Below, piece by piece: positions 1 through 5,061 of a stretch of DNA of 5,061 nucleotides. The DNA is from an uncultured bacterium. Its GTDB lineage: Bacteria > UBA4055. The stretch covers positions 1-5,061 of the forward strand of contig CALMWI010000045.1 in assembly GCA_937873545.1 (NCBI GenBank), in the 5' to 3' direction. Both the position numbers and the translations under genes were made by a program. The notes beneath the pieces are model-generated. The model saw only the letters and a list, made by a program, of their open reading frames with translations. It was not told where the DNA came from and did no database searches. The first letter of the stretch is position 1. Each line of letters begins with the position of its first letter.

Positions 1-408
1 GGGGATTTCCCGAAGCAGGTGAATAATTCGATAGGATTTCCCGGTATTTTAAAGGGTGCGCTGCTTGTCAGAGCGAAAAAGATAACGGACAATATGGCTA
101 TTGCGGCCGCACATTCTCTTGCTGATTATGCCGAAAAAAGAGGGATCGATCCTGAAAATATCGTTCCGACAATGGATGAAGCTGATGTATTTCCTATTGA
201 GGCGGCTGACGTTGCTGTCCAGGCTGTAAAGGACGGCGTTGCCAGGATAAATATATCATGGCAGGATGCCTATAATAAAGCGAAAGAGGATATAGAATAT
301 TCAAGGAATATGACGAAGTCGCTGATGGATACGGGATTTATTCAAACTCCCGGAGAATCCATGATTCAGGAAGCACTCGATAAGGCTATTTTAGAAGTCA
401 GAAAATAG
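1..408 (+). CDS. Malic enzyme, C-terminal fragment (5' end outside window)
   Basis: This is the tail of a malic enzyme, which oxidatively decarboxylates malate to pyruvate and CO2 with NAD or NADP in the cytoplasm. The reading frame is open from base 1 and gives 135 residues ending at TAG 406-408. The fragment begins G-D-F-P-K-Q-V-N-N and continues with F-P-G-I-L-K-G-A-L and V-R-A, the conserved signature of the malic enzyme NAD-binding domain. It then has the helix with A-A-A-H and a P-T-M-D-E...V-F-P...A stretch followed by G-V-A-R, seen in the shorter prokaryotic forms. A GTG at position 19 is internal and not the real start, because the conserved motif begins upstream of it. The N-terminal catalytic half is not visible, so cofactor preference and intactness cannot be judged. 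The family call is firm; the subtype is not. Confidence 0.92.
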   Translation, partial: GDFPKQVNNSIGFPGILKGALLVRAKKITDNMAIAAAHSLADYAEKRGIDPENIVPTMDEADVFPIEAADVAVQAVKDGVARINISWQDAYNKAKEDIEYSRNMTKSLMDTGFIQTPGESMIQEALDKAILEVRK

Positions 409-420
409 GGAAATAATTAT

Positions 421-599
421 ATGTATTTTTACTTTCTTTTGCTTGTCCAAAATGAAAGTAACAAAGAAAAAGACAGCCTAAAATCTCCAGTTCAGAGCTG
501 CCTGTCATTTTGCTTTGGAGAAAGTCAGGCCGGCATGAATTACAAATGATTTGAACTGCCGACTATAATTCCGCTGTTTTCTGAACTGATTTTAGGCGG
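421..599. repeat. Structured non-coding element with long interrupted inverted repeat
   Basis: This fills most of the gene-free stretch after the malic enzyme. The left arm at 476-495 (GCCTAAAATC, then TCC, then AGTTCAG) is the reverse complement of 581-597 (CTGAACTGATTTTAGGC), apart from the extra TCC. That gives 17 paired bases about 85 bp apart. The core TGAACTG recurs directly at 552-558 and 582-588 and inverted at 489-495, so alternative pairings are possible. TCTCCA (484-489) can also pair with TGGAGA (516-521). A separate hairpin occupies 429-461. From memory, the opening stretch with its TTACTTTCTTTT, GCTTGTCC and GAAAGTAAC pieces resembles short dispersed intergenic repeats found in many bacterial genomes. 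I cannot test copy number here. A folded RNA or a small non-autonomous mobile element are both possible. Confidence 0.5.
429..461. repeat. Hairpin with 8-nt loop, 20 bp after the malic enzyme stop
   Basis: TTACTTTC (429-436) pairs perfectly with GAAAGTAA (454-461). TTTT (437-440) then pairs with AAAA (449-452) across a one-base bulge (T453), leaving the loop GCTTGTCC (441-448). The stem is AT-rich and no run of T follows, so it does not look like a standard intrinsic terminator. It may still help end or stabilise the malic enzyme mRNA. It is the left part of the larger structured element. Confidence 0.5.
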
Positions 600-718
600 A
601 AGAAGATTAAAAGATGAAGAGAAAATATAGAATACAGAAGACAAAAAATTGTATATGAGGAACAGAAGATAAAAGTTAGAAAGCAATAGAAAATAGAAGA
701 ATTTAAGGGAAATAATAA
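600..718 (+). other. Purine-rich, C-poor intergenic tract with degenerate AGAAGA/ATAGAA repeats
   Basis: Only four C residues occur on the plus strand between 601 and 712, and most of the tract is A and G. Short motifs recur: AGAAGAT at 601-607 and 664-670, and ATAGAA at 628-633 and again at 687-692, with similar AGAAGA units elsewhere. No open reading frame of note, tRNA or rRNA is visible. It lies between two convergent gene ends, where coding constraint is absent. It may be slippage-derived spacer sequence or the tail of the adjoining repeat element. Confidence 0.4.
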
Positions 719-1309
719 TCAGTATGACCCCATTTTAGTCTGGATGTCTTTGACCATTCTCAAGAATATAGTGTGGATGGCTTCGACGGCCGGGCCGGGT
801 TCAATTATTTCTATAGCTTTAATAATTGCTTCAATAGTCGAGATCTTTTCCGTGCCTTTGATATGCCTGAGCTGGTAATTGCTTTTCTGTCCTAATGGGA
901 GTCGAACTCTTTTTACGCCGTCCAGAAGCTCCGACCGGAACATCTTTCCGGCCTGATTATAATTTCCGTCCAGGACGATCAGATTTACAGGCAGTTTGAG
1001 AGTGCTCAAGAAATTCGCATCAAGATTCTGCGTAGCTATAGGGAAGAGTATAAGATTATCATAGCCGGGAAGAACGATATCTTCACGCTTTGCAGGCATA
1101 TCGGGAGCTCCGACTGGCACAACAGAACTGTTCTTCAGCATCAGTTTTGCAAGCTTCCCCGTATTGGTCGATCTGTTGATCTCTTTTATGTGCATCATGA
1201 TAGTGACGCGCATTTCAAGATCGAATTTCTGAATATCATTACAAATGCAGATATTTGTGAAAAGCATGCAGCCTGGACATTTTACCGCTCTCTTGCTTCT
1301 GTGATTCAT
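719..1309 (-). CDS. DTW-domain protein, probable tRNA-uridine aminocarboxypropyltransferase (TapT-like)
   Basis: This family transfers the 3-amino-3-carboxypropyl group of S-adenosylmethionine to a uridine in tRNA (acp3U), acting in the cytoplasm. The 196-residue product shows the family layout. A zinc-type cluster C11-x2-C14-x6-C21-x-C23 is followed by H40-x2-E43 leading into R-S-T-N-T-G-K-L (46-53). The core motif lies at 113-120 (L-D-G-N-Y-N-Q-A), with a later R148 and S-T-I-E-A (157-161). The family name comes from D-x-T-W; here it reads D114-G-N116-Y117, so the tryptophan is replaced by tyrosine. The ATG at 1309 is the first possible start, because an in-frame stop lies six codons upstream, and it keeps the cysteine cluster. 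A GGCGGAG lies only one base before the start, which is unusually close for a ribosome binding site. The gene points toward the malic enzyme gene and away from the cyclase gene. The family call is strong; the activity and target tRNA position are inferred. Confidence 0.85.
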   Translation of the reverse strand: MNHRSKRAVKCPGCMLFTNICICNDIQKFDLEMRVTIMMHIKEINRSTNTGKLAKLMLKNSSVVPVGAPDMPAKREDIVLPGYDNLILFPIATQNLDANFLSTLKLPVNLIVLDGNYNQAGKMFRSELLDGVKRVRLPLGQKSNYQLRHIKGTEKISTIEAIIKAIEIIEPGPAVEAIHTIFLRMVKDIQTKMGSY

Positions 1310-1417
1310 ACTCCGCCCGGAGAGTTAATTCAACGGGGGAAATATAGTATGACAATTATACTTTTCAAAGAGCAATTATCAGCTTATATTTGAGCAATAA
1401 TTTCAAAAGGAAATGCG
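1310..1417. promoter_or_regulatory. Divergent promoter region between the DTW and cyclase genes
   Basis: This 108-bp gap must hold the start signals of both divergent genes. On the minus strand a perfect TATAAT (plus coordinates 1355-1360) lies about 45 bp before the DTW start; the sequence 17 bp further upstream (GCTGAT) is a poor -35. On the plus strand TATATTTG at 1385-1392 matches the Bacteroidota -7 consensus TAnnTTTG, but I see no good partner upstream. CAATTAT occurs at 1353-1359 and 1373-1379, and GAGCAATTAT (1370-1379) recurs with one mismatch at 1392-1401. The cyclase Shine-Dalgarno is AAAAGGA at 1405-1411, with six bases to its ATG. Promoter assignments are tentative. Confidence 0.4.
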
Positions 1418-2050
1418 ATGAGTAAAATTATAGACCTCACCCATACAATAAACGCAGATATGACGGTTTATCCCGGCAATCCCAAGCTTTCGCTAAAGGA
1501 AGTAAGCACATTCGAAAAAGACGGATATTCGGTTCTCGAAATGAAAACGATCACGCATAACGGCACTCACATTGACGCTCCGTTCCATATGGTTCAAGGC
1601 GGGAAGACGCTCGATGAATATTCTCTCGACAGATTCATGGGTAAAGCGATCGTCATCAACTGTTCAAAGCAGAAAGAAATTTCTCTGAGTTTCTTACAAA
1701 AGCATAAAACTGAAATAACAAAAACGGATTTTGTACTGTTCTATTCAGGCTGGAGCAAAAAGTGGAATAAAAGATCTTATTTAGGAGCTTATCCGGTACT
1801 GACGGAAGAAGCTGCCGGGTGGCTGACGAAATTCAAGCTTAAAGCCGTAGGGTTCGATTATATTTCTATCGATCCTGTTACTTCAACCGATATGAAACTT
1901 CACAAGATCGTACTTTCAAAAGATATCTGTATAATAGAAAACTTAAACGATCTGGACAAAATTCCTGCAGGTATGTTCGATTTCTACTGCGTGCCTCTAA
2001 AGATCGAAAATGCGGACGGTTCACCGGTAAGAGCGTACGCGGTTTTATAA
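1418..2050 (+). CDS. Cyclase / kynurenine formamidase family metal-dependent hydrolase
   Basis: The 210-residue product has the length and motifs of the cyclase family (PF04199), which includes bacterial kynurenine formamidase (KynB) and isatin hydrolase. These are cytoplasmic enzymes that use divalent metal ions to hydrolyse amide or lactam bonds. The N-terminal D-L-T-H and Y-P-G-N-P are typical. The metal-binding signature H-x-G-T-H-x-D-x-P-x-H is complete at 47-57 (H47, H51, D53, H57). H162 and E174 are 12 residues apart, as the corresponding histidine and glutamate are in KynB, within an I-I-E-N-L segment. All expected ligands are present, so the enzyme should be active. The ATG at 1418 has a good AAAAGGA six bases upstream. 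No tryptophan-degradation genes are nearby, so the substrate is unknown and a kynB name is not justified. It lies 81 bp before the efflux operon on the same strand. Confidence 0.88.
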   Translation: MSKIIDLTHTINADMTVYPGNPKLSLKEVSTFEKDGYSVLEMKTITHNGTHIDAPFHMVQGGKTLDEYSLDRFMGKAIVINCSKQKEISLSFLQKHKTEITKTDFVLFYSGWSKKWNKRSYLGAYPVLTEEAAGWLTKFKLKAVGFDYISIDPVTSTDMKLHKIVLSKDICIIENLNDLDKIPAGMFDFYCVPLKIENADGSPVRAYAVL

Positions 2051-2059
2051 AATAAAAAA

Positions 2060-2106
2060 TTGATATTTCAAGGAATAAAATGCATTTTACAGCGTTTACA
2101 TGCATG
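2060..2106. promoter_or_regulatory. Candidate operator/promoter of the efflux operon: paired ATGCAT palindromes
   Basis: TAAAATGCATTTTA at 2076-2089 is a perfect 14-bp palindrome. A second core, CATGCATG at 2099-2106, shares ATGCAT, and the two ATGCAT centres are exactly 20 bp apart, about two helical turns, so two dimers could bind the same face of the DNA. A possible -35 (TTGATA, 2060-2065) is followed 17 bp later by CATTTT (2083-2088), a weak -10 that would be covered by the first palindrome. The site lies 26 to 56 bp before the channel gene start. Repression by a dimeric regulator of efflux genes would fit, but no regulator gene is visible in the window. The symmetry is seen directly; the regulatory role is inferred. 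Confidence 0.45.
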
Positions 2107-2131
2107 CAATGAAAAACGGAGACTGAATTAA

Positions 2132-3478
2132 ATGAAACATATTACAACTGCTCTGATATCGCTGGTTTTTTATTTAAATGCAGAGACGGTCACGCTTAAA
2201 CAGGCGCAGAATTCCGCGCTCGAAAAAAATTACGGTTACGCGATAGCGAAAGAAAATCTGGCCTACAGCAGCCTGTCGGTTAAAAGCGCTTTCAGCGGAT
2301 TCTTACCTTCAGCGAGTTTTACAGGGAACTATATTGTTTATTCACCGGAAGTGGAAATGTCATCTTTTAAGTTTACTCCGCCGTCAACGCTGAGTCAGGT
2401 TACTGTGATCCAGGAGGACAGAACCGCATTCGGTCTGAAAATAAATCAGCCTATTTTCACAGGCGGGAAATTATTCTACAACTATAAAATATCTAAAGAT
2501 TCAGAAGAAATAACAAAAAACTCTCTAAATTCGGAAATGATGAAACTTCTTGCTGATGTCGAGTCGCAGTATTTTAATGTTTCTGAAACGCGCGAGCTTC
2601 TTGACATAGCCAGGGAGTCTCTCCAGCTGTCGAAGAGAAATGAAGAAACCGCAAAGATAAAATTCGATTCCGGACTGATATCAAAAGCCGATTATCTAAA
2701 AAGTTCATCGGCAAGAGCGGTAAGTGAAGTAAGCCTGGTCAACGCCGAGAAAGGATATGAACTGGCAAAGATAAATTTCAGCAATCTGACAGGTCTTGAC
2801 AACTTCGAACTCGTAAATGTTGACAGAGATCATTATGAACCTTTTATAAACAAACTTTATATCTCTGAATTTTCATCCGCAGAGGATAAGGTTCTGATAT
2901 TGAAAGAGATCGCGCTTAAGAACAATAACGACATTAAAAATATCAGGCTTAATAAGGAGATCAGCGAAAATAAGATAACAATCTCGAAAGGCAATTTTCT
3001 GCCGAGCGTCAATTTATCTTATTCGACAGAATGGGCTAAAACAAATCTGACCGACGAATACGCAAATTCCGGAACGGTCGCGCTTTCCGCTTCTATACCT
3101 GTTCTGCCTCTCTATGACAATTACATAACTCTTGAAAAAAGCAGGATCGATCTGAAAAGATCGGAGTTGTCAGAAAAGCAGCTGCTTGATAATATATCAA
3201 CCGTCATCAGAACATATCTCTACACACTCATCTCCGGATCAAAACAGTTCACAAGCTCACAAGTTGCTGTTGAACTTGCGCAGGAAACATACACAAATGT
3301 CGAGCAGAGGGCTAACTCTGGGCTTTCGACAGAAGATGAACTTAACACGGCAAGATTGTCACTAATTCAGGCTAAATATAATCAGACTTCTGCTTATTAT
3401 TCGATACTTAAGTCCAAATCGGAACTGATGAAAGTGCTAGGCATAAAAGATGAAGAAGAAATAATAAAACTTTTTTAA
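2132..3478 (+). CDS. TolC-family outer-membrane efflux channel
   Basis: This is the outer-membrane component of a tripartite efflux pump. TolC-type proteins form a trimeric beta-barrel in the outer membrane joined to a long alpha-helical tunnel across the periplasm. The 448-residue length is normal for the family. A short signal peptide is visible, with a hydrophobic stretch at residues 5-15 and probable cleavage after L-N-A (17). The two internal repeats of the outer-membrane efflux fold can be seen: each has a helix (V-T-L-K-Q-A at 20-25; a second before 285) leading to an F-L-P-S turn (57-60 and 289-292) and then a beta-strand. Long heptad-rich helices follow each strand. A GGAGA at 2118-2122 lies nine bases before the ATG. 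The adaptor gene follows after 15 bp, so the two are almost certainly co-transcribed. Substrate cannot be read from this protein. Confidence 0.93.
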   Translation: MKHITTALISLVFYLNAETVTLKQAQNSALEKNYGYAIAKENLAYSSLSVKSAFSGFLPSASFTGNYIVYSPEVEMSSFKFTPPSTLSQVTVIQEDRTAFGLKINQPIFTGGKLFYNYKISKDSEEITKNSLNSEMMKLLADVESQYFNVSETRELLDIARESLQLSKRNEETAKIKFDSGLISKADYLKSSSARAVSEVSLVNAEKGYELAKINFSNLTGLDNFELVNVDRDHYEPFINKLYISEFSSAEDKVLILKEIALKNNNDIKNIRLNKEISENKITISKGNFLPSVNLSYSTEWAKTNLTDEYANSGTVALSASIPVLPLYDNYITLEKSRIDLKRSELSEKQLLDNISTVIRTYLYTLISGSKQFTSSQVAVELAQETYTNVEQRANSGLSTEDELNTARLSLIQAKYNQTSAYYSILKSKSELMKVLGIKDEEEIIKLF

Positions 3479-3493
3479 TAAAAAGGTGAGAAC

Positions 3494-4582
3494 ATGAAAA
3501 AATACGCACTCGCGCTATCGATGACTTTACTGATTCTTATCTCCTGCTCAAAAGAAGACGGCGGAGCTAAAGGTCAGAATAAAATACCTGAAAATCCTCC
3601 GCCTACGGTCAAGGTAGAGATCGTACAGCCGGGATCGCTTCAGCTTTACGCTGAGATAACCGGAAAGCTTGAAGGGATCACTGATATTATCTATTACAGT
3701 GAAGTCGCAGGCAAAGTAAAATCCATTGAAAAAAAGCTGGGCGATCAGGTTCAGAAGGGCGATGCGATAGCTTATCTTGATTCGCAGAATTATCAGATCA
3801 GCTACGATCAGGCCAGATCGGAATTGAAATCCGCTGAAGCCAACCTTGACGCTCTTAAGATCAGACTTGAAACTACTCAAAAGCTTTTTGAAAGCGGAAA
3901 AGTATCAAAATATGAATTAACCAACGATCAGAGCGCGCTGCAGAAAGCGGAAGCGGCTGTAGAAGGTGCTCGCGCGGGAGTTGAAAGAGCAAGACTGAAT
4001 TATGAAAATTCAAAATTCCTATCGCCAGTTGACGGTGCCATAGCGCAGTTGAACATTAAAGAAGGTCAGTTCGTAGCCACCGGTCAACCTGTTGCTTCGA
4101 TCATTGACTGCTCAAAGCTTTTGATCAAGACCGGGATCACCGAAAATGATGTTGTTTCAGTTAAAAAAGGTAATAATGTTATAGTTAAGCACAACGGAAA
4201 TGAAAAAACAGTTCAGGGAACAGTGACCGGGATAGGAAAGAAACCGGATGCCACAGGAAATTATCCTGTCGAAATAATGATAGGGAACCCAAGAAAGGAA
4301 CTTCTGCCCGGCATGATAGTACGCGGTCAAATAGAGTCTAAAGTATTGGAAAACATTATCTTTACTGATTTCGATAATATAATCGAAGAATACGGGAAGT
4401 ATTATGTTTATATAGCCGGCGCTGAGAACAAAGCAGTAAAAAAAGAGATTTTTACAGGGCAGAAATACGGCAACACGATCGTAATAACCGGCGGACTGGA
4501 ACAGGGAGAAAGGCTGATAACATCCGGTATTGAATCGCTGTCTGACGGCGCTATCGTTAGGATATTCTCAGAAGAAAAATAA
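3494..4582 (+). CDS. RND efflux periplasmic adaptor (HlyD/AcrA family) lipoprotein
   Basis: This is the membrane fusion protein that links the inner-membrane RND pump to the outer-membrane channel. The 362-residue product starts with a lipoprotein signal: a hydrophobic stretch at residues 5-16 and the lipobox L-I-S-C at 15-18, with S19 and K20 after the cysteine. It should therefore be lipid-anchored at C18 and face the periplasm. The first half of the lipoyl domain is at about 69-96 (S-E-V-A-G-K-V and L-G-D-Q-V-Q-K-G-D). An alpha-helical hairpin with heptad character follows at about 100-172, and the second lipoyl half is at about 175-206 (L-S-P-V-D-G and I-K-E-G-Q-F-V). The beta-barrel and membrane-proximal domains fill the rest, including L-L-P-G-M near residue 275. 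GGTGAG at 3485-3490 precedes the ATG by three bases. The gene sits 15 bp after the channel gene and 23 bp before the permease. Confidence 0.93.
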   Translation: MKKYALALSMTLLILISCSKEDGGAKGQNKIPENPPPTVKVEIVQPGSLQLYAEITGKLEGITDIIYYSEVAGKVKSIEKKLGDQVQKGDAIAYLDSQNYQISYDQARSELKSAEANLDALKIRLETTQKLFESGKVSKYELTNDQSALQKAEAAVEGARAGVERARLNYENSKFLSPVDGAIAQLNIKEGQFVATGQPVASIIDCSKLLIKTGITENDVVSVKKGNNVIVKHNGNEKTVQGTVTGIGKKPDATGNYPVEIMIGNPRKELLPGMIVRGQIESKVLENIIFTDFDNIIEEYGKYYVYIAGAENKAVKKEIFTGQKYGNTIVITGGLEQGERLITSGIESLSDGAIVRIFSEEK

Positions 4583-4605
4583 ATGTAAAGCAGAAGAGGC
4601 TCAGA

Positions 4606-5061
4606 ATGAACCTTCCAAAATTCTCGGTAGAAAATCCCGTTCTTGTCAATATGGCCATGATAATTATAATCATTCTCGGAGTATTCTACACATACAGAAT
4701 TCCAAAGGAATCAATGCCGCAGATCGAATGGGGAATGTTCATGATAACTGTAACATACCCCGGAGTAGCTCCCGATGAGATCGAGTCACTCATAATAAAG
4801 GAGATCGAAGACGAACTTTCGGATATCACGGATATTGATTATATCAGTTCGATCGCCTATGAAGGCAGGGCGGTAATAACATTAAATCTGACAACCAGCG
4901 CGGATATTGACAAAGCATGGGCGGATGTTTCCAGAGAGCTTGATAAAGTAAAAAATCTTCCCGAAGACGCAAGCGAACCGTATATGCAGAACATCAGCAT
5001 AAGGGAGATGAAATCGGTCTGCACTATAGCCGTTGAAGGAGAATCATATACACCTGACGGG
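4606..5061 (+). CDS. RND efflux permease (AcrB/HAE family), N-terminal part only
   Basis: This is the proton-driven inner-membrane pump of the tripartite system, and the window ends after 152 of its roughly 1,000 expected codons. The fragment begins with a short cytoplasmic helix (residues 1-9, with N-P at 10-11) and a first membrane segment at about 12-30, including five isoleucines in a row at 19-23. Then come I-P-K-E-S-M-P-Q-I (32-40), the T-Y-P-G-V-A-P-D-E-I-E stretch (50-60) and D-I-D-Y-I-S-S (76-82). These match the start of the porter domain in RND pumps, where related proteins read L-P-x-E-x-x-P, Y-P-G and Y-x-S-S. The ATG at 4606 has AAGAGG at 4594-4599, six bases upstream. Substrate class (drug, metal or lipid-like) cannot be decided from this part, since the key membrane aspartates lie beyond the edge. 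Confidence 0.92.
   Translation, partial: MNLPKFSVENPVLVNMAMIIIIILGVFYTYRIPKESMPQIEWGMFMITVTYPGVAPDEIESLIIKEIEDELSDITDIDYISSIAYEGRAVITLNLTTSADIDKAWADVSRELDKVKNLPEDASEPYMQNISIREMKSVCTIAVEGESYTPDG

Larger units (their letters stand above)
407..719. repeat. Near-perfect 14-bp direct repeat bracketing the intergenic region
   Basis: AGGGAAATAATTAT at 407-420 and AGGGAAATAATAAT at 706-719 match at 13 of 14 positions, with the first 11 identical. They lie at the two ends of the gene-free region: the first overlaps the malic enzyme stop codon and the second overlaps the stop codon of the minus-strand gene. This could be a duplication made when the intervening DNA was inserted. It could equally be chance similarity between AT-rich gene ends. 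The coordinates given span both copies and the DNA between them. Confidence 0.35.

Noticed and set aside
429..461. The hairpin as an intrinsic terminator of the malic enzyme gene.
   Set aside because: The stem is AT-rich and is followed by an A-rich stretch instead of a T run, so it lacks the defining features.
421..549. Possible 42-codon small protein starting at ATG 421, with AGGG about ten bases upstream.
   Set aside because: It runs through the hairpin and one arm of the inverted repeat, which explain the sequence better. The product shows no recognisable domain, and such frames often arise by chance in dispersed repeats.
421..718. CRISPR array, tRNA or other known RNA gene in the gene-free stretch.
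   Set aside because: There are no regularly spaced identical repeats and no cloverleaf or other RNA signature that I can recognise.
1190..1393. 67-codon open frame on the plus strand.
   Set aside because: Most of it is antisense to the well-supported DTW gene and the rest runs through the promoter gap. The product has no family motifs.
1878..2105. 75-codon open frame on the minus strand.
   Set aside because: It lies largely opposite the 3' end of the cyclase gene, whose motifs are clear, and it has no recognisable features.
3548..3880. 110-codon open frame on the minus strand.
   Set aside because: It is entirely antisense to the adaptor gene, including its lipoyl domain coding region, and looks like a shadow frame.
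4530..4778. 82-codon open frame on the plus strand, overlapping the end of the adaptor gene and the start of the permease gene.
   Set aside because: It is out of frame with both genes, and the permease frame from 4606 carries clear RND motifs.

Overview
The window comes from a Gram-negative bacterium. It encodes an outer-membrane efflux channel, a periplasmic adaptor lipoprotein and the start of an RND inner-membrane pump. The DNA is moderately AT-rich, AUA and AGA codons are common, and most genes have recognisable Shine-Dalgarno sequences. The phylum cannot be fixed from this sequence. A lineage around the Bacteroidota/FCB group or a neighbouring anaerobe is a guess from overall protein flavour only.

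Layout: (1) positions 1-408 hold the C-terminal 135 codons of a malic enzyme, cut by the left edge. (2) Positions 409-718 carry no convincing gene. They contain a hairpin, a long-range interrupted inverted repeat and then a purine-rich, C-poor tract, all bracketed by a near-identical 14-bp direct repeat. (3) Positions 719-1309, minus strand, encode a DTW-family (TapT-like) tRNA-uridine aminocarboxypropyltransferase with a variant signature motif. (4) Positions 1310-1417 are a divergent promoter region. (5) Positions 1418-2050 encode a cyclase/kynurenine-formamidase-family metal hydrolase with an intact set of metal ligands. (6) Positions 2051-2131 form a short gap with a perfect 14-bp palindrome and a second ATGCAT core exactly 20 bp away, a plausible operator. 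(7) Positions 2132 to the right edge hold a tightly spaced efflux operon in the order TolC-like channel, lipoprotein adaptor, RND permease (first 152 codons only).

The three efflux genes should form one tripartite pump spanning the envelope: the permease takes up substrate, the adaptor bridges, and the channel passes substrate across the outer membrane. No regulator gene is visible beside them, so the candidate operator would be served by a protein encoded elsewhere. The cyclase lies upstream on the same strand and may be partly co-transcribed, but nothing shows a functional link. I see no clear evidence of a new biological system. The least explained parts are the structured intergenic element at 421-599 and the putative operator before the efflux operon.
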